DNA of 64,000 nt from JAJAZB01 sp964244295 (GTDB lineage Bacteria > Bacteroidota > Bacteroidia > Cytophagales > Spirosomataceae): contig CAXTIG010000015.1 of NCBI GenBank assembly GCA_964244295.1, positions 60,173 to 124,172 on the forward strand. The letters are read 5' to 3'. The notes below the pieces were generated by a model. That model was not told where the DNA came from. It was given only the letters and a program-made list of their open reading frames with translations, and did no database searches. The translations under genes were made by a program, and so were the position numbers. Positions 40,133 through 48,499 of the stretch are shown in pieces. How positions within the stretch are numbered: the first letter of the stretch is position 1; the number at the start of each line of letters is the position of its first letter.

Positions 40133-40191
40133 GGTTGGGTGAGGCTTGTTTTAGGTTTTGAGTACCGCATTTAGTGCCTAATCCTATTCCC

Positions 40192-41511
40192 ATGAAACCC
40201 TTCCACGCCGTTTTAGCCAACTCCCTCGTTGCCTCGCTCACCAACAATTTCGTCTGGTTTGCGATCACGTTCTGGGTGTACCTGGAAACGAAATCCGTCG
40301 TGGCGACGTCGGTGATGGCGGGGGTGTATTCGGGCACGGTCGCGCTGTCGGGGTTTTTCCTGGGTTCACTCGTGGATCGGTACAAAAAGAAACGGGCGAT
40401 GCTGGTTTCGGGCTTCGGCTCGCTCCTCCTGTACGGTCTGGCCTTCGTCATTTACGGCGTCACGCCGAGGCCGGTCTTCGCCGATCCGGCCAGTCCGGTG
40501 CTTTGGGTTTTCATCGTGCTGACGCTCGTGGGGGCCATTGCCGGCAACATCCGCACGATTGCACTTTCCACCCTCGTTACGATCCTAGTACCGGAAGAAG
40601 GCCGCGACAAAGCCAACGGCCTCGTGGGAACGGCCAACGGCGTGTCGTTTCTGGTGGCCTCGACCTTCAGCGGGTTGGTCATTGGCTTTCTGGGCGTCGG
40701 CTGGATGCTGGGCCTGGCCCTCGGCCTGACCGCGCTCACCCTGCTTCATTTGGCAACGGTAGCCATCCCCGAAAAGGGAATCGTTCACACCAGTGAACAC
40801 GCCAAACGCATCGACATCCGGGGCACGATCCGCGCCCTCACGCTCATCCCCGGCCTGTTTGCGCTCATTTTTTTCAACACCTTCAACAACTTTCTCGGCG
40901 GGGTTTTCATGTCGCTGATGGATGCTTACGGCTTGTCGCTCGTGTCGGTGCAGGTGTGGGGGGTGTTGTGGGGGGTGCTGAGTTTGGGGTTCATCATCGG
41001 CGGGCTGGTGGTTGCCAAAAAAGGGCTGGGCAAGCAGCCGCTCCGCACGCTGTTTCTCTGCAACATCGCCATGTGGACCTCCTGCGTGTTCTTCACCATT
41101 CAGGCCTCCATCGTGCTGCTGGCGCTGGGGATGTTCGTGTACCTCTGCCTGATTCCACCCGTCGAAGCGGCGGAGCAAACCATCCTTCAGACCGTCATTC
41201 CGCCCGAACGCCAGGGGCGGGTGTTCGGCTTCGCCCAAAGCATCGAGCAAGCCGCCTCGCCGCTGACGGCCTTTCTGATCGGCCCCATCGCCCAATTGGT
41301 GTTCATCCCCTTCATGACCACCGGGGCCGGGGTGGAATGGATCGGAAGCTGGTTCGGCACCGGAAAAGACCGGGGCCTGGCGCTGTTGTTCACCGTGACC
41401 GGCGCGATTGGCCTCGTCGTGACGCTGATCGCCATGAACTCGGCGGCGTATCGGCAGTTGTCGGCGAGTTATCGGGAACGGGTGGGGAAGGTGGCGGTGG
41501 AAAAAGACTGA
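40192..41511 (+). CDS. MFS transporter
   Basis: 439 residues with about 12 helices. The first-loop region reads GSLVDRYKKKRAMLVSGFG, the MFS motif A region (G-x-L-x-D-R-x-x-x-R-x-x). Two halves are separated by a cytosolic loop. The type resembles efflux MFS proteins (MefA-like) of Bacteroidota; the exported substrate is unknown. The ATG at 40192 is preferred over the GTG at 40174. Downstream the composition drops sharply into the restriction-modification genes. Confidence 0.93.
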   Translation: MKPFHAVLANSLVASLTNNFVWFAITFWVYLETKSVVATSVMAGVYSGTVALSGFFLGSLVDRYKKKRAMLVSGFGSLLLYGLAFVIYGVTPRPVFADPASPVLWVFIVLTLVGAIAGNIRTIALSTLVTILVPEEGRDKANGLVGTANGVSFLVASTFSGLVIGFLGVGWMLGLALGLTALTLLHLATVAIPEKGIVHTSEHAKRIDIRGTIRALTLIPGLFALIFFNTFNNFLGGVFMSLMDAYGLSLVSVQVWGVLWGVLSLGFIIGGLVVAKKGLGKQPLRTLFLCNIAMWTSCVFFTIQASIVLLALGMFVYLCLIPPVEAAEQTILQTVIPPERQGRVFGFAQSIEQAASPLTAFLIGPIAQLVFIPFMTTGAGVEWIGSWFGTGKDRGLALLFTVTGAIGLVVTLIAMNSAAYRQLSASYRERVGKVAVEKD

Positions 41512-41584
41512 CGCCGTATTTCGTACGGGTTTCAACCCGTCATTTGTGCAGGTTGTTATCGGTTGAGGACAAACTCTCTACCGC

Positions 41585-43162
41585 TTATTTTATATCCGTA
41601 GAGCAGAACTCTACAAATAGTTGGGTACCGGTTGGGGATGGGTTCAACAGTGGCATTAACTCGGCTACAGGGACATTGCCTAATTCCGAAGGTTCTATTT
41701 TTTCCAACCCCCCCCCATAAGTTCGTCCTTCACCGATTAAGTCCTCAGCAGTTATTGCGCATAATACTTCCCAAACTCGGCGCATAAGCTTTGGATCGTG
41801 TGCAGCGCGTACTTTCCAATATGGTTTTGGATAAAGCAACAAATAAGAATTCGTGGCTACGGCGTTTGATTCATTCAGAATAAATCGAAATGGAGTATTT
41901 CTGGATTGTGAACCTCGCCCCATGTAGGAACACAAGATGGGTGGCACTTCTCGATGTTCTTGTAAATACCAAAGTTTACGACTACGGCATAGATATTTAT
42001 TGCTCACTGAGCCAATACCCATTTTGAGATAATGCCACAAGGTAGGATATTGCGCTTGAATGATTGAAGGATCAAGTCTGCAATTCAATAAATACAGTCT
42101 CTCAGAATTAATGAGATGGCTGTTATTTTCTGGCACTACAATATCGCTCTTGAGATAACGAGGACTAGGCAACACTGGTGTAAGAAATTGCTCAGGAATT
42201 TGCGTCTTTTCGACTTGCTTTTGATTTAAAATAAAGAATTGATTGTCGCCGGTTGCCAAGCCACGTTTGATCTCGAAAAAATCCTTAAGTGTATGAATGG
42301 ATTTTACAGATCGTGATGCTGCCCCCGGTGTTGCAACCTGACGAATGAATCGAGTCCATTTTTCCTCCGGAATCATGACCTTATTGGCTACATGACGCGT
42401 ATGGGATGGCACCAGCAAAGAACCGCCATAGCTTAGTTCAATCTGGTGATCTGGGCCAGGCAAGCCTTTGCGATACCAAACTACCACTGACGAAACTAAG
42501 GCATCTTGAAACTGAACGTTTTCACTTTCAAATAAATGTATATGTGTGAGAGTCACTTTGGAAAGCAGAAACCTTTTTACTGCGACACCATAGTTCACAT
42601 CAAGAAATTCGCTTGGTACTAACCAAGCAGAAATACCATCCTCAGCTAACCACCGCTCACCCAGCATCAAAAAGTAATTATATAACCCGGTTAGACCACT
42701 TGTTTTAATCCCAAAGTGCGTTTGAATCTGTTTCGAAAGCTCAATCTTTTTAAAACTAGATAAGTGATGGTGCCGCACGTAAGGCGGATTGCATAAAACT
42801 AAATCGAAAGGTTCAGGGGCCACCACGGTAAAATCTTCCACGCGTATGTCCGCTTTTGTTTTGGCCATCAAGTTACGAACTGGCTCAGCGTAATGATGAT
42901 CAATTTCATATCCTCTTGCTTCGGCAATTACTCGATCTGCGGGCAGTTGAGTTAGTAAGCTTGTAAAGAAGGCTCCGGTACCAAAACCTGGCTCAATAAA
43001 TCTTATTACCTGCTTCGATTGGTGCTGTAAGGCATAATAAACGATTTCATCCGCGACGACTGAGGGGGTCGCAAACTGTCCGACTTTGTTACGTTCACTA
43101 CGTGGCTTGGAAGCATCCAAGCGGTGTAGGAGATTTAATCGTTGCTCGTTCAGGTGTATCAT
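41585..43162 (-). CDS. Type II DNA adenine methyltransferase (Eco57I/SalI-like)
   Basis: 525 residues. The N-terminal part is an S-adenosylmethionine methyltransferase with motif I EPGFGTGAFF and the catalytic NPPY (in CNPPYVRHHHL) for N6-adenine methylation. The C-terminal part carries the target recognition domain. The ATG at 43162 overlaps the nuclease gene stop by four bases. It protects host DNA against the neighbouring nuclease. Base composition is far lower in GC than the flanking MFS and GH2 genes, indicating recent transfer. A SalI/XamI-like specificity would be GTCGAC (inference from the partner). Confidence 0.9.
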   Translation of the reverse strand: MIHLNEQRLNLLHRLDASKPRSERNKVGQFATPSVVADEIVYYALQHQSKQVIRFIEPGFGTGAFFTSLLTQLPADRVIAEARGYEIDHHYAEPVRNLMAKTKADIRVEDFTVVAPEPFDLVLCNPPYVRHHHLSSFKKIELSKQIQTHFGIKTSGLTGLYNYFLMLGERWLAEDGISAWLVPSEFLDVNYGVAVKRFLLSKVTLTHIHLFESENVQFQDALVSSVVVWYRKGLPGPDHQIELSYGGSLLVPSHTRHVANKVMIPEEKWTRFIRQVATPGAASRSVKSIHTLKDFFEIKRGLATGDNQFFILNQKQVEKTQIPEQFLTPVLPSPRYLKSDIVVPENNSHLINSERLYLLNCRLDPSIIQAQYPTLWHYLKMGIGSVSNKYLCRSRKLWYLQEHREVPPILCSYMGRGSQSRNTPFRFILNESNAVATNSYLLLYPKPYWKVRAAHDPKLMRRVWEVLCAITAEDLIGEGRTYGGGLEKIEPSELGNVPVAELMPLLNPSPTGTQLFVEFCSTDIK

Positions 43163-44103
43163 ATGCCCATCCGTGTAAAATCGTCTATCCGGTGCTCCCA
43201 TACCCAGTCAATTAATTCTGAGGCGTTATGCCCTAAATATGACCCATCAAAATACCCACACAAAAACAGTACAAAGCGAATACCAGGGCCGTTTTCGTGA
43301 ATGAGTTGACTAACCTTAGTAGTTTCTTCCTTTCTACGCTTATTCGTGTTAGCAAAGTCACCTGCCGATTTTGCCTCCACTAATAAGGGTAATTCCCCCG
43401 GCTTCGCGGTAAGTGGTTGAATAATTGCGTCGACTGGAATATTTACCCGGCTTCCGTCTGGTCTTTTCCCTGGAACTACCATCCGAAAAGCAAACGTGCC
43501 TGGCTGCATATTGTGTATTGTCAAACCAAGGTGTTGTGCGACTTTCGTATATCCACGGGCGATTAACCACTGCTCGATGTAAGCTAATTGGCGTAATTCC
43601 TGGGCGTTTCGGATAATTGGATTTGTATATGAACCACATAAGCGATCTGCAACAATAGTAGCCGCTCGGTGGGCATCTTCTGGAGCTGGAACGACTGACG
43701 TTTGCAACCAGGGAAAAATATCACGATCGAGTAGTTTATCTATTATGGCGATCAAACTCTGTAAATGCGCAGTGGTTGTTGCTCGACTTACAATTCCCTT
43801 ATTTTCAATACGATCTACAACATTACTTGGTACGCCTGATAGTCCGATTAGACGGTCTATAGCTAACGGGGGGCACGTACTCATGCGCAATGATGGAAGC
43901 ATAGAAGGGTTAGCTCTCAGACTTTCAGGAGTTATGTCCTTCAAAAAATCAGTATCATGAAATGCCTTCTCAACGGATGAGGTGGCCCTTTTGCGGCTCT
44001 CCCGAAATGTCAAAGGGGCAAAGTTCATGAACCAAGTATTGTACATATCCACTGAAGCGCGTGTATCAGTACTCCAGTTTTGCGGCTGTCCAGCGTTAAT
44101 CAT
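43159..44103 (-). CDS. XamI-like type II restriction endonuclease
   Basis: 314 residues. I assign it to the XamI type from overall layout and the catalytic region NIPVDAIIQ...LPLLVEAKSAGDF, a PD-(D/E)XK pattern with Asp before the strand and EAK after it. XamI-type enzymes cut GTCGAC. It precedes the methyltransferase with ATGA overlap, so both are made together. The GC content is low, as for its partner. Family assignment from memory of the XamI proteins; the R-M role is firm from context. Confidence 0.8.
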   Translation of the reverse strand: MINAGQPQNWSTDTRASVDMYNTWFMNFAPLTFRESRKRATSSVEKAFHDTDFLKDITPESLRANPSMLPSLRMSTCPPLAIDRLIGLSGVPSNVVDRIENKGIVSRATTTAHLQSLIAIIDKLLDRDIFPWLQTSVVPAPEDAHRAATIVADRLCGSYTNPIIRNAQELRQLAYIEQWLIARGYTKVAQHLGLTIHNMQPGTFAFRMVVPGKRPDGSRVNIPVDAIIQPLTAKPGELPLLVEAKSAGDFANTNKRRKEETTKVSQLIHENGPGIRFVLFLCGYFDGSYLGHNASELIDWVWEHRIDDFTRMGI

Positions 44104-44352
44104 TTACTATTCAAAAGCAAGAAAGTGAATAGACAAGTCATAAGTTTTTTTTCGCTTCATGTTCGACCGATAGTCATCGCACCTCTAGACGCTGGCATTG
44201 AAACCTGCCCACAAGTACCTCCTTTCTTGCTACTTTTCAAAATCCTTGGCGAAAAACCTCAACCTCTCTGTACAACCCAATCAGCATCCACCTTGCAGGC
44301 AACGGCGAATGGTGTAAATTCGACGGGCCTTTTCATCACCAGCCACGCTCCC

Positions 44353-44547
44353 ATGCTTCTCACTTCCATCCCCGGTACCTACGAAAACGGGCAAATCCGC
44401 CTGGAGGAGCCGCCTCCGACCGACAAGCCCATGCGGGTGATTGTCACCTTCACCGAAGAAGTTACCCCGACCCCGCACAAACGTCAGGCTGGGGTATTGA
44501 GCGGCAAAATCTGGATGGCCGAGGACTTCGACGCCCCGGTTTGCTAA
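44353..44547 (+). CDS. Antitoxin-like small protein without toxin
   Basis: 64 residues starting MLLTSIPGTYENGQIRLEEP and ending SGKIWMAEDFDAPVC. The first half resembles the N-terminal swapped-hairpin part of the antitoxins that pair with PIN-domain (VapC) toxins; the C-terminal segment G-x-L-x-G-K-I-W-M-x-E-D-F-D is typical of toxin-binding tails. No PIN toxin follows; the GH2 gene begins 42 bases later. The gene sits at the right edge of the AT-rich R-M island. It may be a remnant of a toxin-antitoxin pair. The longer frame upstream is rejected. Confidence 0.65.
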   Translation: MLLTSIPGTYENGQIRLEEPPPTDKPMRVIVTFTEEVTPTPHKRQAGVLSGKIWMAEDFDAPVC

Positions 44548-44589
44548 TTCCGCCTCGCTGCAACCTTTCCAAAAAAACCTCTACACCCC

Positions 44590-46482
44590 ATGCAAAACCC
44601 GCTCAAAATCAGCCTTCTCCTCCTCACCACCCTCCAAACCCTCGCCCAAAACCCCACCGCCTCCCTCCTCTCCCGCTGGGAAAAAGCCATCACGCCCGAA
44701 AACGCCTGGCGGGAGTACCCCCGGCCTCAACTCGTGCGGGAGGGCTGGCAAAACCTCAATGGCCTTTGGGAGTACGCCATCCGGCCCAAAACCGAGGGTG
44801 CCCCAACCCAAATGGACGGGCCGATTCTGGTGCCGTTTTGCGTGGAGTCGGCCTTGTCGAAGGTGGGGAAGCCGCTGTTGCCCAGCCAGCGGCTGTGGTA
44901 CCGGCGCACCTTTAGCCCGCCCGTCGCGTGGCAGGGGCAGCGGGTGCTGATGCACTTCGGCGCGGTGGATTACGAATGCAGCCTGTACGTCAACGGTGGG
45001 CTGGTCGGGTCGCACACGGGCGGCTCCGACCCCTTCGATTTCGACGTGACGGAGTTTCTGAACGGGGGGAGCAATACGCTGCTGCTATCGGTAACCGACC
45101 CCACCTCGGAGGGCGAACAGCCGCGCGGCAAGCAGTTGCTCCAGCCCAACGGCATCTGGTACACGCCCGTGTCGGGCATCTGGCAAACGGTCTGGCTCGA
45201 ACCCGTGCCGCCGCAGTACGTCGAAGAACTCCGCCTCACGCCCGACCTCGATTCGAGCCGCCTCCGGGTGGAAGTGCTGCTGGCCCGCCCCGGCGACAAC
45301 AACACGGCCTTCCGCGTGACCGCCCTCGACGGCACCGAAGCCGTGGCGAGCGTGCTGTTTCGCGCGGGTCGGACGGGGTATTTGCCCCTGCCCAACCCCA
45401 AACGCTGGTCGCCCGACAACCCCTTTCTGTACAACCTGCGCGTGGAAGTGGTGCCGGTGAAGGACCCCTTCGCCGGGCAAACCGGCCCGCGACCCCGGTT
45501 TACCGAAGCCGAGCGCAACGCCTACGCCCTCGCCGAAGTGACCGGCCCGCCCCGCGACGTGGTGACCAGTTATTTTGCCATGCGGAAAATCAGTACGGGG
45601 CCGGGCCGCGTGGCGGGCCAGCCGGTGCTGCTGCTCAACGACCGCCCCCTGTTTCAGAATGGCCCCCTCGACCAGGGCTGGTGGCCGGGTGGCTTGCTCA
45701 CGCCGCCCTCGGACGAGTCGATGGTGTTTGAGTTGGATTTTCTGAAAAAGTCGGGGTTCAATATGCTCCGCAAGCACATCAAGGTCGAACCCGACCGCTA
45801 CTACTACCACTGCGACCGGCTGGGGATGCTGGTGTGGCAGGATATGCCCTCGGGGTTTGTACCCGACCAGAACCTGAACCCCCGCGACCCCGTGACGGCC
45901 AACCCCGTGCGCCGCAGCCGGGGGCTGGAGCAGTTTGAACTCGAACTCCGCCGGATGATGAACCGCCTCCACAACCACCCCAGCATCGTGACCTGGGTGG
46001 TGCATAACGAAGGCTGGGGCCAGTACGACACGCCGCGCCTAGCCGCATGGGTGAAGGGCCTCGACCCGAGCCGCCTCGTCAACGCCGCCTCCGGCTGGAC
46101 CGACCAGAACGCCGGGGATTTTTACGACATCCACACCTACGAACCCTCGCCCAACGTGCCCGCGCCGAAAGGCGACCGGGTGATCGTGGTGGGCGAATTC
46201 GGCGGCATCGGCTGGCCCATCCAGGGCCACCTCTGGCAACCCGACAAGCGCAACTGGGGCTACCAGACCTACCAATCGCAGGAGGAAGTGATCAAGGCGT
46301 ACCGCGTGAAATACGCCAAAATGGTGGACATGGCGAAGCAACAGGGCGTTTCGGCGGCGGTGTACACCCAGACGACGGACGTGGAAGGCGAAGTAAACGG
46401 CTTGCTGACCTACGACCGGGAGGTGGTGAAGATTCCGGTGGAGACGCTGCGGGCGATTCATGCGCCGTTGTTTGAGCGGTGA
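44590..46482 (+). CDS. Glycoside hydrolase family 2 enzyme
   Basis: 630 residues with a signal peptide (MQNPLKISLLLLTTLQTLAQ). Sugar-binding N-terminal sandwich (WQNLNGLWEYAI, RLWYRRTFSPP), immunoglobulin-like middle domain and TIM barrel follow. The acid/base Glu474 is in HNEGWGQ and the nucleophile Glu536 in VVGEFGG, as in GH2. Probably a beta-galactosidase, beta-glucuronidase or beta-mannosidase acting in the periplasm; specificity cannot be told. It lies alone, with no polysaccharide-utilisation SusC/D pair visible. Confidence 0.9.
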   Translation: MQNPLKISLLLLTTLQTLAQNPTASLLSRWEKAITPENAWREYPRPQLVREGWQNLNGLWEYAIRPKTEGAPTQMDGPILVPFCVESALSKVGKPLLPSQRLWYRRTFSPPVAWQGQRVLMHFGAVDYECSLYVNGGLVGSHTGGSDPFDFDVTEFLNGGSNTLLLSVTDPTSEGEQPRGKQLLQPNGIWYTPVSGIWQTVWLEPVPPQYVEELRLTPDLDSSRLRVEVLLARPGDNNTAFRVTALDGTEAVASVLFRAGRTGYLPLPNPKRWSPDNPFLYNLRVEVVPVKDPFAGQTGPRPRFTEAERNAYALAEVTGPPRDVVTSYFAMRKISTGPGRVAGQPVLLLNDRPLFQNGPLDQGWWPGGLLTPPSDESMVFELDFLKKSGFNMLRKHIKVEPDRYYYHCDRLGMLVWQDMPSGFVPDQNLNPRDPVTANPVRRSRGLEQFELELRRMMNRLHNHPSIVTWVVHNEGWGQYDTPRLAAWVKGLDPSRLVNAASGWTDQNAGDFYDIHTYEPSPNVPAPKGDRVIVVGEFGGIGWPIQGHLWQPDKRNWGYQTYQSQEEVIKAYRVKYAKMVDMAKQQGVSAAVYTQTTDVEGEVNGLLTYDREVVKIPVETLRAIHAPLFER

Positions 46483-46510
46483 GGGGATGGAGGTTTTCGG
46501 GGAGTTGTCT

Positions 46511-46680
46511 GCACCTCCCGGCCACATCCCCCTCCTCCGCGCAGGCCCACCGCACCCCCCTTCAAAGGGGGAATAAATCCCGCTGATCCTTTCTTTGTGA
46601 CCGGATGGTGCATTTATTCCCCCTTTGAAGGGGGGTGCGGTGGGCCTGCGCGGAGGAGGGGGATGTGGCCGGAAGGTGCA
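46511..46680. repeat. Large near-perfect inverted repeat (68-bp arms)
   Basis: The left arm is 46511-46578 and the right arm about 46612-46680, separated by about 32 bases. One mismatch in 68 pairs. It contains CCCCCTTCAAAGGGGG and CCGCGCAGGCCCACCGCA. Hairpins of this size in a gap suggest a MITE-like or REP-type mobile element rather than a simple terminator. Confidence 0.93.
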
Positions 46681-46827
46681 AGCAGCCAGGTTTTCACCTT
46701 CCACCTCACTTCATCCCCTCAGCCCAAAGCCGGAGGCCCTTCCCACCCACCCACCCCACCCGAACGAGTAGAAAAAAACCAATTTTAAGCCTTACTCTTG
46801 CAAGCCATTTCCAACAACCTGTTTTCC

Positions 46828-47961
46828 ATGAAACCCGCACTCCTCCTCGCCATGACCTTGCTCGCCGCCCCCCTCAGCCAGGCCCAAACCCCCAAAGAAA
46901 TCCTCTACGTCGGCACCTACTCGGTGCGCGGCAGCGAGGGGATTTACGTGTTGGAATTTGACCGCAAGGCGGGCACGCTGAAGCAAATCCAGACGGCTTC
47001 GCAATCGAAAAGTCCTTCGTTTCTGGCTTTTCACCCCAACGGGAAATTCCTCTACGCTGTCAACGAAGCGCCCGTCGGCAAAACGGGCGGGGCCGTGAGC
47101 GCATACGCCATCGACCGGGCCACGGGAAACCTTCGTTTCCTCAACCAGCAATCGGCGGTGGGTCGTGGCCCCTGTCACATCAGCCTCGATGCTACGGGCC
47201 GGGCGGCGGTGGTGTCCAACTACGGCGAGGGCACGCTGACGGTGTTACCCGTGCAACCCGACGGCCAACTGGCCCCCGCCAGCGACAGCGTCCGGCACGC
47301 GGGCAGCGGGCCGAATGCGCAGCGTCAGGATAAGCCGCACGTCCATTCGGCCACGTTCTCGCCCGACAACCGCTTCGTGTACGTCTGCGATTTGGGCCTC
47401 GACAAGGTGTTTATCTACGCAATCGACCCGGCGAAGGGAACGGTAAAACCCGCTTCGACGCCGTTCGCGGCGGTGAAACCCGGCTCCGGCCCCCGGCATT
47501 TTACGATCAGCCCCAACGGGAAATTTGCCTATCTGGTCGAAGAACTCACGTCCACCACAGCCACGTTTTCGCGTGATGCCAAATCCGGGGCGCTGACGCT
47601 GATTCAGGACAACGTCGCCACGCTGCCCGCTGATTTTACCGAGAAAAACTCCAGCGCCGACATCCACACCGACGCGTCGGGCAGGTTCCTCTACCAGTCG
47701 AACCGGGGGCATAACAGCCTCGCCATTTTCTCGGTCGCCAACGACGGCAAGGTAACGCTGGTGGGTCAGCAGGACACGATGGGCAAAACGCCGCGCAATT
47801 TCCTGGTGGATCCAAAGGGCGAATTTGTGTTCGTCGCCCACCAAGACTCGGACAACATCACGATTTTTAAACGCGATGCTCAGACGGGCAAACTGACGTT
47901 TACCGGCCAACAAATCAGCGTTCCCGCAGCGGTGTGTTTGAAGTTGATGACGTTGGAGTGA
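46828..47961 (+). CDS. Lactonase family beta-propeller protein (YbhE type)
   Basis: 377 residues. After a signal peptide (MKPALLLAMTLLAAPLSQAQ) comes a seven-bladed propeller of the 6-phosphogluconolactonase/YbhE type: VGTYSVRGSEGIYVLEFD, SPSFLAFHPNGKFLYAVNE, GPCHISLDATGRAAVVSNY and GPRHFTISPNGKFAYLVEE. In E. coli the cytosolic form hydrolyses 6-phosphogluconolactone; here the secretion signal suggests another lactone substrate or a periplasmic binding role (inference). TACTCTTG at 46793-46800 could be its -7 box. Confidence 0.88.
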   Translation: MKPALLLAMTLLAAPLSQAQTPKEILYVGTYSVRGSEGIYVLEFDRKAGTLKQIQTASQSKSPSFLAFHPNGKFLYAVNEAPVGKTGGAVSAYAIDRATGNLRFLNQQSAVGRGPCHISLDATGRAAVVSNYGEGTLTVLPVQPDGQLAPASDSVRHAGSGPNAQRQDKPHVHSATFSPDNRFVYVCDLGLDKVFIYAIDPAKGTVKPASTPFAAVKPGSGPRHFTISPNGKFAYLVEELTSTTATFSRDAKSGALTLIQDNVATLPADFTEKNSSADIHTDASGRFLYQSNRGHNSLAIFSVANDGKVTLVGQQDTMGKTPRNFLVDPKGEFVFVAHQDSDNITIFKRDAQTGKLTFTGQQISVPAAVCLKLMTLE

Positions 47962-47965
47962 AGAA

Positions 47966-48028
47966 AAAAGGAGAAGGGGTCACGCTGAGCGGAACGGTCC
48001 GCCGCTCAGCGTGACCCCTTCTCCTTTT
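47966..48028. terminator. Bidirectional terminator, 27-bp stem
   Basis: A perfect 27-bp stem (aaaaggagaaggggtcacg... / ...cgtgaccccttctcctttt) with a nine-base loop. It lies between the convergent lactonase and 140-residue protein genes; the core is of the TCACGCTGAGCG type. Confidence 0.9.
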
Positions 48029-48034
48029 GTCCTT

Positions 48035-48457
48035 CTACCTAAACTCCTCCCTCGCTGCTTTCGGGGCGCTTTCTACCAGCGTTCGGATCAGCGCGACCAG
48101 TTGCTTCGGCGGGTTGGGGTGGTCGAACGAGGCCGTTTCGTAGCTGCCCTGGGGCGTCGTGACCCGGAGCGTGGCGCTGTAGGCGGCATCGACCGCCGAA
48201 CGGTCGGTGGGGGCTTTCAGGTTCGGGAGCGTTGAAAGTTCGAGGGCGTTAAACTGAGCGAGCAGTTTTTTCCACTGCGCCGGGTCCGTTTTCTGGCTTT
48301 GCTTCGTGCCGTTGATGTCCACGACGGCGCGGGTGGCGCTGACCGTCAGGGTTTTGGTCGTGCCCCGCGTGCTCAGCGTCAGTTCAACCGACGAGATGGG
48401 TTTTGGCCCGAGTACGGCGGAAAGCACCGGAAAAAGAAGCGCGGCGAAAACTAGCAT
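48035..48457 (-). CDS. Secreted hypothetical protein
   Basis: 140 residues with a short hydrophobic leader (MLVFAALLFPVLSAVLG), then a small alpha-beta domain (SSVELTLSTRGTTKTLTV, YSATLRVTTPQGSYETASF) that recalls secreted proteins of unknown function in Bacteroidota. Start: a terminator-type hairpin ends only three bases before the ATG, so the gene can hardly have an ordinary leader. Function unknown. Confidence 0.7.
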   Translation of the reverse strand: MLVFAALLFPVLSAVLGPKPISSVELTLSTRGTTKTLTVSATRAVVDINGTKQSQKTDPAQWKKLLAQFNALELSTLPNLKAPTDRSAVDAAYSATLRVTTPQGSYETASFDHPNPPKQLVALIRTLVESAPKAAREEFR

Positions 48458-48460
48458 GGC

Positions 48461-48490
48461 AAAAAAAGCCCCCTGACTTGCGCCAGGGGC
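48461..48490 (-). terminator. Terminator of the M43 protease gene, directly before the next start codon
   Basis: On the minus strand a GC-rich stem (gcccctgg / tcagggggc, loop about seven bases) is followed by seven T. It comes right after the protease gene, but the ATG of the next gene is three bases beyond the T run. Confidence 0.8.
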
Positions 48491-48499
48491 CAGAACGAA

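Noticed and set aside
39895..40161. Short plus-strand frame ('MLFKICLTHS...') across the palindromic element
   Set aside because: Translation of a dispersed palindrome; similar nonsense frames occur over the copy at 7847-8050.
46511..46680. Terminal inverted repeats of a transposon
   Set aside because: Only 32 bases lie between the arms, so no transposase can be inside; treated as a hairpin element.
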